From Nemertoderma westbladi (Eukaryota > Xenacoelomorpha > Nemertodermatida > Nemertodermatidae): a stretch of 64,000 nucleotides of DNA. A program made the position numbers and the translations under genes. The notes below the pieces were generated by a model. It was not told the origin of the DNA. It searched no databases and saw nothing but the letters and a program-made list of their open reading frames with translations. Positions within the stretch are counted from its first letter, which is position 1, and each line of letters begins with the position of its first letter. The stretch covers positions 1 to 64,000 of the forward strand of contig JAUCBJ010001451.1 of assembly GCA_032718475.1 (NCBI GenBank), read 5' to 3'. Shown one piece after another: positions 42,249-52,747 of the stretch.

Positions 42249-43895
42249 CTAATTTGTAAGTAAAGCAATAAGAGCGTCCATAAACCTGGTGCGATCCTCC
42301 AATCTCAGACTAATGATCGAGGAATCGAAATTGTCCTGAAGGATCCGCGATTTGGACCTCAGAGCGGCCTGTTCGAAAGCCTTCCCGAACAAATTCTTAG
42401 GAGAGTTTTCTGCAAGAGGAGGGAGACCGGTGAGAATGCACGTGGCGTTCTCGGTATCTAAAGGAGCGGAAAGAATGAGTGGCATCGTAGGGGCGCGTTT
42501 ACTCTTACTGCGGTGGGAAGCCACGTGGGCCCTGAGGAGGAAGTTGGCGAGCATTCGGAAGCAGTGCGGCTGGGTGAACATCCGCCACTCGGCGACGCCG
42601 TCCTGAATGTACGCGAAGAAAAAGGGGCCAGCGGAAACAACCTGATTCATGTCGACTAGAGTCTGAACTGTCTGGTAGATAGCCACGGTCTGGGCGACAC
42701 CCAGACTCAATCCGGTCTCCAGTTGGACCACGTTCCTATGGGAGAGACTATCCAGAGCGTGGAGGTAGCTGCTGCCTTCCTCCTCATGTTCTAGAATAGC
42801 GCCAACAGCGAGACTCACATCAGCGGCGCAGTAACAATGTTTGAACCCAAACTGTTTGTAGAACGAGGTGTAAGATACCTGTTCCACGCCGTGCTTTGTC
42901 ATCGTCTGATCTACAACATCCCGAATGTTCTTTCTCAGTTCGCTTTCCATGTGCCCAAACTTTTGTTTGCTCTTGGCCAGCGGGATTCCCATGTCAGCGA
43001 GTATCTGCAGCAGCTGTTTGTGTCCGCGGTTAGTCCAGGTCCGGAGCGCGCACGCCGTGAACGGAGAGTTAATCAAACTCTCGTACAACGACCACTTCCG
43101 ATAGAGAAACAATCGCAACTCCGGCGACAGAACTATTCTAGAACATTCGATGGACATGAGGTCCGCGTCGTCGTGGTGATTGAGACGCGCGACGTGCGGT
43201 CTAATCGCGTCAACATCTGATAAATATTTCGCCTTGTCGACCATATCCAGGATATACATCGAGGTAACGCCAACGATAGACCACCACAGAGTATCATTAG
43301 AATCCCGACTCAATCGCCATGATAATTCGTGGAATAGGAAAGCCGTTGAACTCCCATAAAACGAGAATTCTTCGTAGTCGAATATAAGTTGTTGGCGTTT
43401 GTTCTCCCATTGGCGTTTACGGTTGCGTAGCAACTGCTCCTCTTGCACGCTCCCTTGTTCCTCGTTGTCGCTGTCCCAGAATACGTCGTCGTACGCGGGG
43501 ACGGCGGCAGGGCCCGTTTCCTCGTCCGGTCGCATTACGAGGAACACCTGGGACCCGTTGTATACGTTCACGATGTCTACAGGTCGGTGGTTGTCCGCAA
43601 TGTAGACCCGCCGCCCGGGACCCATGTCAAGGAAATCGATAACGTCGATCGTGGCCCCACAGTTAATGAGCACTACCGTAGGGTGAGACTCGGCGTGCTC
43701 GGTGTACGCTCGCTTCAGTTGGTCCTTGCCCGTGATCGGGACCAACATGTAGTTTACGTTGTCGGCGTGGAATAGGTTGAGTAGAACCTTGGTCGCACAC
43801 AATGCGTCCACATCGTGGTTGACTAGCAGTAAAACTCGACGTTTCTTACCAACTATTTTCTCGTAGAATTCAGTCCGAATATCTTTAATGAACAT
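42249..43895 (-). CDS. CDC45: CDC45, DNA replication initiation and CMG helicase subunit
   Basis: The 548-residue protein is encoded in a single exon. CDC45 joins MCM2-7 and GINS to form the replicative CMG helicase in the nucleus. Family features: MFIKDIRTEFYE start; VLLLVNHDVDALCATK (DHH-phosphoesterase-like, with Asp in the DxDA block); VVLINCGATIDV; YIADNHRPVDIVNVYN; an acidic loop with EDNEEQ-type residues near 150; FDYEEFSFYGSSTAF; GFKHCYCAADV; and a C-terminal FGKAFEQAALRSKSR. The length is close to human CDC45 (566). ATG 43895 is chosen because it matches the family start; an upstream in-frame ATG would add 56 residues encoded by a TACGAATG tandem repeat. Animal CDC45 genes are normally many-exon, so the lack of introns is unusual. 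The intact frame argues for a working gene. Confidence 0.95.
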   Translation of the reverse strand: MFIKDIRTEFYEKIVGKKRRVLLLVNHDVDALCATKVLLNLFHADNVNYMLVPITGKDQLKRAYTEHAESHPTVVLINCGATIDVIDFLDMGPGRRVYIADNHRPVDIVNVYNGSQVFLVMRPDEETGPAAVPAYDDVFWDSDNEEQGSVQEEQLLRNRKRQWENKRQQLIFDYEEFSFYGSSTAFLFHELSWRLSRDSNDTLWWSIVGVTSMYILDMVDKAKYLSDVDAIRPHVARLNHHDDADLMSIECSRIVLSPELRLFLYRKWSLYESLINSPFTACALRTWTNRGHKQLLQILADMGIPLAKSKQKFGHMESELRKNIRDVVDQTMTKHGVEQVSYTSFYKQFGFKHCYCAADVSLAVGAILEHEEEGSSYLHALDSLSHRNVVQLETGLSLGVAQTVAIYQTVQTLVDMNQVVSAGPFFFAYIQDGVAEWRMFTQPHCFRMLANFLLRAHVASHRSKSKRAPTMPLILSAPLDTENATCILTGLPPLAENSPKNLFGKAFEQAALRSKSRILQDNFDSSIISLRLEDRTRFMDALIALLTN

Positions 43896-45353
43896 AATTC
43901 TGTAAATTGTACGAATGTACGAATATGTACGAATGTACCGTACCAACCCCAAAACCCAGCTGCCCAGTACTGAAGGACAGTAATTTTTCAGTCGCCTAAC
44001 TGTCCAGCAACCTGACAACAGTTTGGGTGCATAGAGAACAAGTTGAATGGCTCCCGCGGGCAATTTGAATACAGATTAATTGGGATGTAGACTGTTAGAG
44101 GACGGTAGTGTTTAAACGGGATTATCATTCTCGGGAGGTGGGATCCCGATATTCGGGATTGCAAATTTTGAATAATATTTTCTTAAACGTAAAGTTTTCA
44201 GTATTGCTGTGTTACCGGTAGTATAAAACTCATTTTTGGCAAAATTATATCAATTTATTTTACACTGCTGAAATATTACTATTAGTAAGATAAAATTATG
44301 TTATAATTTATTTATTGTTGATGACTGACATCCAGTAATCCGACAATTCAATAGACAGTATTCAATACAATTATGTCCTGGTACAACTATTTATCGGATA
44401 TTCAAGGAATTTTCATCACTATTTATACTTCGGGATCCCGTTCCAAAAAAGTCGGGATCTGGTTGCATTTTTTACACCAGTCTGTTGAGGTTTCGTAGTA
44501 ATTTCTCATTCGTCTTCATTCGTAATTTTTGGTACGGGATATAATCTAAGATAATTTGTAGAATTTCTGATCTTCGCAAAGCTCAGTCACTATTTATTCA
44601 TCACATTTTCATCACTATTTATACTTCAGAAACCCGTTCCAAAAAAGTCGGGATCTGGTTGCATTTTTTACACCAGTCTGTTGAGGTTTCGTAGTAATTT
44701 CTCATACGTCTTCATTCGTAATTTTTGGTACGGGATATAATCTAAGATAATTTGTAGAATTTCTGACCTTCGCAAAGCTCAGATAAATACGTATTACTAG
44801 TTTGTTCCACTCTTGTAGCTGTAACGAGTGTATGATGTATCCTACAGGTAGTATTCACCTAGTTTCCTAGCAACAAACAAGGCCATGTATACACACTGAT
44901 ACAGATCGTGGAATTCAAATTTCGAATTAAATGTTCACATTAACCCCGTCGACAAAATAATGTATATGCTTGAACAATTATTGTTCCAGACATGAATAAT
45001 TAATTACTTATTGGTGATGATTACAGGTGAAATACGATGTATTTCGTTATATTGTAGTAATTGTAATACAAAACTGGTATCATGGTTACTTCAATAAAGG
45101 TTACTTTATTTGTTACCTTTACTTATTTATTACCTTATACTTACTTATTATATTTCTAATATAAAGTGAAAAATTATATAAGTTGCCTAAATTTATTAAA
45201 ACGGTAATTTCAAAACATTTTAATTGATTTACAAGCTCCGCATCACAAAGCAAAATTAACTTTATTAATATACTGCAGCATTATAAATTAATAATTAATT
45301 AATTATATAAAACTTAATTAATAATCGATGAGCAATATTGTTTATTCGCGATC
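43896..45353. other. Intergenic CDC45-EXOC5 with a ~190 bp tandem duplication
   Basis: TTTTCATCACTATTTATACTTC starts two nearly identical units at about 44410 and 44607. They run through AAAAAAGTCGGGATCTGGTT and TGTTGAGGTTTCGTAG to CTTCGCAAAGCTCAG. GTACGAAT repeats lie at 43910-43940 in the CDC45 leader. On the minus strand AATAAA at 45339-45344, just past the EXOC5 stop, is a likely poly(A) signal. Confidence 0.6.
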
Positions 45354-47471
45354 TCAAGATGTTGCTAATTGGTTAAGTTTAGAAGATTTATAATCACTTC
45401 TTTGTTGAATAAACAAGTTTTTAACTGATTTATCGATATCAGCGAGCAATTCAGCGGTCATCATCTCCTTAATGTTATCGGGACCGACAACCAACAGATT
45501 GCAAAGCGCTCGAAGTTTATCGAACAGCGTAGAGACCAAGGGGTTGTTCATCCCGGAGATGCACTCGCAGTATTCGTTGACGTCAAACATGGCTTGCATC
45601 CCGCCTATACCAGTGTACTGGTACTGCAGCAGATGGTTGTAGATGAGCGAGTGCAGACGACTGCCTAACTCCTCGCAGGTAACCAATAGATTGCCCCCGT
45701 CCAAACTAGACTTGCAGCTCTTTATGACCATGTTGAGGAAATGTACAGTTTTCTTGCAGGCCGGTGTGATCTCTACTAGGGCACAATCCTCCCCCTCGGG
45801 TTTGTAGTCGGATTTGCGTTGCTCCGTTTGTAGAATGTGTTTAACCCAACCGACCACGGAATTAAGCGTCCGATCCAGTCCAGATTCCAGCTTACTTTCC
45901 AGACTAGCTATCAGCTCCTTCCGCTTAGTAACTGCCTCGCTGTATAGCAACGAACCCAGAACCAACGGTTGAAACTTCTCCACATATTGTTTCTCTATCT
46001 CGTGGAATATCTTATCGGATCTATTCACGACGTCCAGGTAGTGGAGACTGGGTTGCGACTTCGGTTCGACGGGTGGGAGGCCTTGAGTGGCCATGTCGAT
46101 GGCGTACTCTAGATGCTCAACAACGAGGTACTGCAGGAGGATATCGTGGATATCAACCGCGTTCTTCGGGATATCCGATTGGGGAGAGAGAATATCACAG
46201 CGGTTGAATGACTCCTCGGTTTCGCGAAGGATTTTAGCGACAACAGAGTCTCTGGATAGCAGCGAGGAGTAATTAATAGGGGCATCATGGGATTGCTTTG
46301 TCATCGCTTTGTTAAGTATTGCGTTCTTCAATCCAGTTAATTGTCTCTTCGTGTGACCGATTGATGCGTAATAGTGAGCGAGAATGGCCGAGCAAGTGCG
46401 GTTGAGAAACTCCAGTTCGTCGGAAATATACGTCGCGATTTTCCTATGAAAAATATTCTTCTGTAGCCGAGCCAGGAACTCGGTATCGTTGGATAACTGA
46501 CAGATGATGAGTTGCTGACTCAAAGCACTAGTCTCGCTAAATAGAATGCATAGTTGACGCAAATAGCTGCCCAAATTACTCCGGTCCAGTTTCTCTACGT
46601 GTTGTCGGATTCTACTAAGGAAAATGTGAACAAGAAGATTTTCTAGAACGAATTCCGGGTTGCTGAACACCTTGTGTATCAGATCCCGCAGCTCGCAGCA
46701 TTGCGGAACGATCTCCGAGAAACCATCAGTGGTGATTATCTGATCCTTTAGACTCTGGTTGATGAATTCCACGACGCATTGGTTGTACCCCTTGAAGTGC
46801 TGCAGAACTGTTGCGATTTCTCGCATCCCCGGTTTATCGTCATCGGCGTGGGCCCGTTGGAATTCCTCTATTAATCCCGTCTCTATCGCATGGTACGTCT
46901 CTGTAATCGACGAATCAACGCAATTAAATCGCTCAGATTTCTCGCACAGATCCTCACTGATGGACTTCAGCAGTTGGATGACAGGGGCGGCTTTCTTTAA
47001 GTTATTTATTTTATTAAATAATTCATCGTCAATGTTCCCTTTGACGAATCCATCAAACTGTTTAATTATATTGTAAGCTTCGGCGCATTTGGTTCGAGGA
47101 ATGTTGGCTCTTTCCAGTTGCGTCCCCAAGGGAACTACTTTGCTAGAAACATGTTTTATTCTCCCGTTTAATTCCTCGAAATGCTGAGCCGATATCTCGT
47201 TACAATTGTGAAGCAAGCTTCCAACTCGTTTTACATGATCTGTGCTCTCTTTGCGGCTAACTTCTTCTAATTTCTCTAGTTTTTTCTCGGTTTTCTCTTG
47301 GAGGAGTTTCATATCTTCGATGGCTCGAATAAAGCGTTCGTGTAACAAACTGGGGTCGAAACTGTCGTCCTCGTCGTTAATCCCACCGCCTGGTGTCGTG
47401 AATGTTAAACGATCGATGTAAGTTTTGGCGTCAAACTCACCCTCGAAATCTTTAATACCGGGGTTAAACAT
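45354..47471 (-). CDS. EXOC5: EXOC5 (Sec10), exocyst complex subunit
   Basis: The 705-residue single-exon protein is close to human EXOC5 (708). Exocyst tethers secretory vesicles to the plasma membrane; Sec10 links Sec15 on the vesicle to the rest of the complex. Family motifs are in order: YIDRLTFTTPGG near the start; a helical coiled segment (LLQEKTEKKLEKLEEV); a LGTQLE..NxPR block; MREIATVLQHFKGYNQCV near 220; VFSNPEFVLENLL; PKNAVDIHDILLQYLVVEHLEYA; ESGLDRTLN...GWVKHIL; and CNLLVVGPDNIKE near the C-terminus. ATG 47471 is chosen by alignment with the family N-terminus. No intron interrupts it, although vertebrate EXOC5 has many. CDC45 lies 1.5 kb downstream on the same strand. Confidence 0.95.
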   Translation of the reverse strand: MFNPGIKDFEGEFDAKTYIDRLTFTTPGGGINDEDDSFDPSLLHERFIRAIEDMKLLQEKTEKKLEKLEEVSRKESTDHVKRVGSLLHNCNEISAQHFEELNGRIKHVSSKVVPLGTQLERANIPRTKCAEAYNIIKQFDGFVKGNIDDELFNKINNLKKAAPVIQLLKSISEDLCEKSERFNCVDSSITETYHAIETGLIEEFQRAHADDDKPGMREIATVLQHFKGYNQCVVEFINQSLKDQIITTDGFSEIVPQCCELRDLIHKVFSNPEFVLENLLVHIFLSRIRQHVEKLDRSNLGSYLRQLCILFSETSALSQQLIICQLSNDTEFLARLQKNIFHRKIATYISDELEFLNRTCSAILAHYYASIGHTKRQLTGLKNAILNKAMTKQSHDAPINYSSLLSRDSVVAKILRETEESFNRCDILSPQSDIPKNAVDIHDILLQYLVVEHLEYAIDMATQGLPPVEPKSQPSLHYLDVVNRSDKIFHEIEKQYVEKFQPLVLGSLLYSEAVTKRKELIASLESKLESGLDRTLNSVVGWVKHILQTEQRKSDYKPEGEDCALVEITPACKKTVHFLNMVIKSCKSSLDGGNLLVTCEELGSRLHSLIYNHLLQYQYTGIGGMQAMFDVNEYCECISGMNNPLVSTLFDKLRALCNLLVVGPDNIKEMMTAELLADIDKSVKNLFIQQRSDYKSSKLNQLATS

Positions 47472-48149
47472 GTTGACTATTACTGTATTAAGTTTCAGAG
47501 TTTAGGAATCGGATTCACAGGTCCGGTCCCCTCTTCAGAGGAAATATATTCAGTTCAGATTTTTTATTTATCTATTAATGACCAATTACACTAATTACAG
47601 TAGTAATACTTTTATATCGTGGACGAGTTGCCATCAATCAACATTCGGCAGTACGGTACCGGTACTGACTGACATCCGGACTGCAACATTAATTAGTAAT
47701 TACTGGCTGACCGGTACCTACTACAGTTGCACAGTGGTGATGCTGTGGTTAAATACCAGTCAGCCAGTACTGTCAGTATTATATATTGTTCGGCCATTGA
47801 CATTATGAATTGGTAGACAGCTGACAGGGGGGAGGGGGGGGGGGGGGGGGTGGATGCAAATGAATGAAAGGAGCCGGTTACAGAGGCACGTTGGTTATTC
47901 TAACCAAAATATAAACTGAAATGAATAGAACAGGTTACAGTTTTTATTTTTGGGAGTAATCAGCTGTTATTTCCGTCGAATTTCCCCCGGAGGGGAGAAT
48001 TTTTATTGCGTCGAAAGTCCCCCCCACCCCCCTCACATGTTAAAATGAACTGCCCAGAAAAAAATTTTTTGAGAAGGAGACTATATATTTGGATTGGATT
48101 GATTTATAAAAAAAATTGTTGAAGGTCTCGCGGTTCAATATCAAGATCT
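47472..48149. other. EXOC5 upstream region with a dispersed-element copy
   Basis: The first ~300 bases should include the EXOC5 promoter and leader; no TATA element stands out. Bases 47834-47850 are 17 G. They are followed by GAAAGGAGCCGGTTACAGAG and ATTCTAACCAAAATATAAAC, then GAACAGGTTACAG, an inverted copy of the element in SCYL3 intron 2. Confidence 0.5.
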
Positions 48150-48305
48150 CAGAAGAATGGTTACGCTTATGGAAAGCATGCGTTCTCGGTTGCAGCACCA
48201 TCTATATGGAACTCACTCCCCATAGATACCCGAACTGCACCACCAGTGGATAGTTTTCAGAAGCGGTTGAAAACGTACTTTTTTGATAGAGGAGAGGAGA
48301 ACTGA
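48150..48305 (+). pseudogene. LINE-D: C-terminal fragment of a CR1/L2-like ORF2
   Basis: 52 codons encode YGKHAFSVAAPSIWNSLP, TAPPVDSFQKRLKTYFF and a stop. This is the conserved C-terminal tail (RAFSVAAPxLWNSLP...F+xxLKTxLF) of many non-LTR retrotransposons. Only this end is present. The BEL-B target site lies just 23 bases downstream, so the LTR element landed beside or within this older copy. Confidence 0.75.
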
Positions 48306-48332
48306 AAAAAGTATATTTTTAACCGACAGACT

Positions 48333-49492
48333 TGTTTGCGCTTTTAAGACCTTTGACAGTTTAACCTGCCAAATTAGGATGTCTTTTAGATGATATATAG
48401 TCTTTAGCCTATGACGAGTATTTGATACACTACATTAGCCGAAGCCAGTCTATGCGCAATCATTCACCCGCTGGATATACCCGGGAGACTGAATTCGGAA
48501 GCTTAATGATTGATGGTGTAAGCCTACCGTATTATTCGACTGATCGTAATATATAATCTCTGACAAATATTATTCACTTTCGGGAAATATTAACAGTTCC
48601 TTTAGGACGTGGCGCTCTAAATATGTAAACAGAGTTATGACTTAAACTAGACACAACGAAAAGGCTATAGATTCACGTATATGGCGCATTCTTTAGGAGA
48701 TGCTTTGTTATCAGTCACAATCATACACAATGCTGCACAATGCTGCACACCAATCTGCCGACCTTCACTAATTTTAGTCACATACAAAGAGAATAACAGA
48801 CAATACATGTAGGGCCTATAAAATAGCATGAGATTCACTTCAAACCACTTAACATAGGTCGCAATCGTTTATCTGTAACCGGTCTCTCTAACCTTTAGTA
48901 TATCAAGAAGGTTGGGTGTCTGACTATTGATCAGTATTCCGACATTATAATCTTCCATCAACAAATATAATGAATAACCGACAGCAAAAGCAGTAATGTT
49001 AAGTAAGATATGCATGATATGTTTAGTAAGCATTGATAAGGTAACTCGATAACAGATATACGTTCTATAATTAAGCCTACTAATGTAAGACTAAAGACTG
49101 AAACACGGAGGTGCCAAAAGCCGGTGTTCTTAGGCTCTGGGCAAAAACATAACACAGAATTCCTGAGTTTCTGTATCCACCTCCAACACAGAGACAAAAA
49201 ACGCTCTGATTGGTCGACCGAACAACGAGAGAACAAAGAAACAAAGAAATGTCGACGTGGCAATATCAGCTGTTAGCCGTCGTCATGGTAGCGACACTGT
49301 TTTCAAGAGTATCGAGCTTATTGCGTCCCGAAATTGCGGATTATGTCCTCTAAAGTACAAATACAGAAGAAATGGCTTTTATGTCCTCTAAAACACCAGT
49401 ACAGTAAGGACACGGCCTTTTTATGCCCAGTAAACCAACTACAGAGTACTTTACGGGGAAAATAACCGGCTAATTACGCAAAAGCTTTTACA
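48333..49492 (-). repeat. BEL-B 3' LTR
   Basis: On the plus strand it starts TGTTTGCGCTTTTAAG and ends AAAGCTTTTACA; TG...CA termini are canonical. It matches the right LTR except for one base deletion and one substitution near 48944 (CGACATTATAAT against CGAAATATAAT). A 101-codon minus-strand frame (48958-49263) is present in both LTRs; it is probably accidental. Confidence 0.95.
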
Positions 49493-49502
49493 CCGCTCCC
49501 AG
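49493..49502 (-). promoter_or_regulatory. Polypurine tract of BEL-B
   Basis: On the element strand CTGGGAGCGG directly precedes the 3' LTR (TGTAAAAGC). A purine-rich tract at this place primes plus-strand DNA synthesis in LTR elements. It is short and has one pyrimidine. Confidence 0.55.
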
Positions 49503-49570
49503 AAAATGGGATTTAAGTCTATAAAATATAACAAATCACAGTTTCTAAAATATAAAGATACTCTAAACAG

Positions 49571-49855
49571 TTAGTCTTTCTTACGCAGACGGCGTTTACG
49601 CAGTTTTTTGAGGCTAGCAAGAGTCCTTCTCTCTCTGGGGCGAGCCACTTTACTAGGAGGGCTATAAATCCTGGGTGAAGGGTGCAATATGATTGCATCA
49701 GAAGGTGTAGGACTATGGTCGGGGTATCCGCCGTTTCGATATGCTTCTCCTCGAGCTGATTTTCCTCCGCTCGTAGCTGGATACGTCCATCCAAAACTCT
49801 CGCAGAGAATGGGGTTGTCTAAGTTCGATATCTTCTTAGAGATTCTGGATTTCAC
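49571..49855 (-). CDS. BEL-B small ORF with very basic C-terminus
   Basis: The 94-codon frame ends in a strongly basic tail (RPRERRTLASLKKLRKRRL) just before the 3' LTR, with a Ser/Pro/Gly-rich middle (SPRIYSPPSKVARP). No family is recognised. A basic tail could bind nucleic acid or be a nuclear-localisation signal; this is inference. It may be the end of a longer protein shared with the ORFs at 49963-50952. Confidence 0.4.
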   Translation of the reverse strand: MKSRISKKISNLDNPILCESFGWTYPATSGGKSARGEAYRNGGYPDHSPTPSDAIILHPSPRIYSPPSKVARPRERRTLASLKKLRKRRLRKKD

Positions 49856-49962
49856 AATCGAACTGAGATAAAGACAATTCGTTTATCGCTTGGACTTGCT
49901 GTTACAACTTACGTTTATCTGAACAAACGCAGGTTTCCTTTCTGATCTTTGTAGAATAGCGT

Positions 49963-50445
49963 TTAACTCGTTTGGTACAACGTTCTCCGCCACTTTGGTG
50001 ACAGGTTATATCGTGTTAAGCCGGGACGATGGTAAGGGTTAAACGGCGATATTAAATGTCCGCGTCCCAATCCGGCTAGGTAGAATGGGCTAATATCTAG
50101 GAAGCCCACAACTGGGGTGCCACCGACTAATTGTTCAGGTAACACTAGATCTTTGAGCAGTGAGTACAGCTCGGGAGGATCCGTCATACTAATAGGATCA
50201 AGAGTCTGAAGTCTCACTAGGGAATGAGGAGTTCTGATCGAGTATTCCGAAACTCTGATCATTGGTTTATTTAAGGATCGTCTGAGTCGAAAGAGCGTAG
50301 GTGATACATCGAACAAGTTTCGCTCGAAACTCCCGTAAGTATAGCGAGTAAAACCGTGTTTAAAGCAACGTCTCCGCGGATGTTTATGTCTTTCCGTTTG
50401 TTGGTTGGGTCTTGGGCATTCATCGCAATAATACCAAAAACGCAC
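49963..50445 (-). CDS. BEL-B unknown ORF, downstream frame
   Basis: A 160-codon frame overlapping the next ORF upstream. The part from FTRYTYGSFERNLFDVSP to GLGRGHLISPFNPYHRPGL looks like real protein: mixed composition and few low-complexity stretches. No transmembrane segment or known domain is visible, so it does not look like a typical retroviral envelope. A frameshift near 50350 could join it to the preceding ORF. Confidence 0.42.
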   Translation of the reverse strand: MRFWYYCDECPRPNQQTERHKHPRRRCFKHGFTRYTYGSFERNLFDVSPTLFRLRRSLNKPMIRVSEYSIRTPHSLVRLQTLDPISMTDPPELYSLLKDLVLPEQLVGGTPVVGFLDISPFYLAGLGRGHLISPFNPYHRPGLTRYNLSPKWRRTLYQTS

Positions 50446-50663
50446 GTCTTGTAGGGGAAACGCGAGTGATCTTTCTCCAGCTTACAATATTCCTCCATCC
50501 GTTCGAAGCTATCCGGTACAACAGGTAGCGATCGATCGGCGGTAAGATACATCATAGTGGAATAGAGCCGTTTGAGTTCTACCATGCGGTCATGATGTAT
50601 ACCTTGAGGATATCGAGTTTCTAGATTCTGTTGACTGGTAATATCGAGATAGGTTTCTCTCAA
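50271..50663 (-). CDS. BEL-B unknown ORF, upstream frame
   Basis: A 130-codon frame from the ATG at 50663; the same frame is open further upstream to about 50800 (YHTQRKRNDKLRLEHENSIR). It includes MVELKRLYSTMMYLTADRSL and FPYKTCVFGIIAMNAQDP. No recognised family. Its 5' open part abuts the ORF at 50794-50952 in another frame, so the cluster may be one protein of about 400 residues broken by frameshifts. Confidence 0.42.
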   Translation of the reverse strand: MRETYLDITSQQNLETRYPQGIHHDRMVELKRLYSTMMYLTADRSLPVVPDSFERMEEYCKLEKDHSRFPYKTCVFGIIAMNAQDPTNKRKDINIRGDVALNTVLLAILTGVSSETCSMYHLRSFDSDDP

Positions 50664-50793
50664 GAATTCCAGGTATTTGGTGGAGTCGCTGCATTTATCC
50701 GGCTCTTCGACATCTGCACTTTCGAGTCGGTTTCGAATAGAATTTTCGTGTTCGAGTCTCAGTTTATCGTTCCGCTTCCGCTGGGTATGATAT

Positions 50794-51090
50794 TTAAATA
50801 AACCATTTCCCTTTGGTGTCTATATCGTTCGTATCGTGTAGGTCGATAGGATGACCAGTAGTTAAGAAGTCCATATACGTACCATTACGATGCGTATAGC
50901 GAGCGGTGAATTTTCTACAGTCTAACCCACGCGCAAGTTGCTCCCGGGACATTGGCGGTTAGATATAACGACCATCGTCCTCCGTAGTAGTTGGACCAGC
51001 GTCGCCGCGTATCAAGCTATCAACAAACGCTTGTAAAGGTAGAGTATATCGTTCCCTGATACCAAGATCATCTTCTATCAACTCAATCAT
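50794..51090 (-). CDS. BEL-B two mini-ORFs at the head of the unknown cluster
   Basis: ATG 51090 opens 45 codons (MIELIEDDLGIRERYTLPLQ) ending just before ATG 50952, which opens 52 codons (MSREQLARGLDCRKF) ending at 50794. Each continues the same kind of hydrophilic sequence, and the next ORF follows in another frame. They may be remnants of one coding region or separate small proteins. Confidence 0.35.
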
Positions 51091-52747
51091 ATCTGCTATA
51101 TAAGTTTATCCATATTATAATGAGTTTATATTTAGGCGAGCGGGCGTCGCTGCCTACCCCTCTCTGCCCCCGGACAGTGCGAGATCCTCAGCGCTGGTGT
51201 ACTTTCGCCGATGTGCCTATCGCCAACGTCGTAGCTGCACAACGACTACAACAACCAGCACGAGCCACTCCACCGTCCGTCCCAAAGGCTTAGATATACT
51301 TCAGGTTCTTACTGGAGAGTTAGGGTTACTTTCACAATTGCGACTCGCTACTGTAAACACACTTTAGTAGTAACATTCACCTACAAACGCACAAATTCCA
51401 CGTAACAGTCACAAATGGTACACATTCTATCACACATTTCGGGTCATTTGTCCGTTAGTCAAGTGCCTTCCAGAATGTCACGTTGTTATTATGTATCCTT
51501 GGATACTAGCGGTGTGCTATTTATTCCGTATGCTATTCAATACGCAAGCCCTTTATTGTTCTTTTAACTCACTTCTAATTCTAGCGTGGTTGTTGCCATG
51601 GTGACATTATGGAAAGCTAGCGGTAGAATTAGGGTAATTCTCATGCATACAGATCTGGGATGCTATTTAATAGTAATTCTTTAATTGTCAATATCCTCTC
51701 TATATATGATTTTATGAATTTTATCGGCTATTGACTATACATTGGAGATTCTCACACACAAATACACTTAATATAGTGAATCTCCGCTCCCATGATCTAT
51801 TAATTAATGGAATTTTGGGAATGTTATAAATTGTATAAAATTGCAATTTATTAAATTCATTAAAGTATGAATTTAAATTTATTCCCTGAAATTTTATTAT
51901 TTGATAGTTAAATTGACACAATTTGATTCCAGAGCAGGTCTGGGGACATAGGATCCTTAATTCTATGAAAATTGTCTTTTAAGAGTATCGGTAAGTGCTA
52001 CGATATCTTAATCGACTAGAATTGTTAAAGGATCTGAATTTTACAGATTTTGATTTATAGATTTGTAAATATTAAATAATTAATATTTGAGATGGGCACC
52101 AATTTATTCCAGAACTTGTCTGGGGACGTTAACCACTGATTCTAGAATTTTGTCTTTCAAGTATATCGGTGGGTGCCGCGATATCTTAATCGACTAGAAT
52201 TGCAGATGGTCAAAGGGTTTAACAGATTTATTTTGCGTTTTACGCTACTGTTAAAGGGACATCACGCTACTATATGTATTATTTAATATACGGTATGAGA
52301 GCAATATCGCACGAAGCAATGTCAGTGTGAAGAGGCAAGTCGTTTCCAAGGTCTACCCAGAGCTTGGTTTAGCCGAGACACGAGGATCTGAACTTTGCAT
52401 TCCTAATACTCTGCCTACCAATAATACTTGAATATAGTAGTGGCTTTATTGTACTTTAATAAGTACGGACATTTCATCTTACTGTAGTCACGTATTTATA
52501 ATGTAATACGGACAGTAAGGAAAGAGAAAAAGAATTATTTCTCGCCGTCGCACTAAATATAATATATAAGTAATTAAGTAATAAACACTAATATATTGCA
52601 CTAATCTACTAAATAATCACTAAATAACATTCTACTAAATAAAATTAAAGAAAACGATTATAATAAAATTACATAATAATACATACATAATATAAAATAA
52701 TAAAATAAATATAAAATAATGTAGTCACACACCCACTCCGTATGTTG
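51091..52747 (-). other. BEL-B noncoding stretch where pol/integrase would lie
   Basis: A/T-rich, without an open frame of note. Two similar ~150-180 bp units start at 51921 and 52101 (TTCCAGA(G/A)C..GTCTGGGGAC, GTATCGGT(A/G)(A/G)GTGC, CGATATCTTAATCGACTAGA). No integrase zinc-finger or DDE motifs are visible on either strand. Confidence 0.6.

Noticed and set aside
43896-44063. N-terminal 56-codon extension of CDC45
   Set aside because: It is not conserved with family N-termini and is encoded partly by a TACGAATG tandem repeat; the downstream Met fits the family start.
48958-49263. 101-codon minus-strand ORF, also at 60258-60563
   Set aside because: It lies wholly inside both copies of the BEL-B LTR, so it is duplicated by the LTR and not an independent gene pair.
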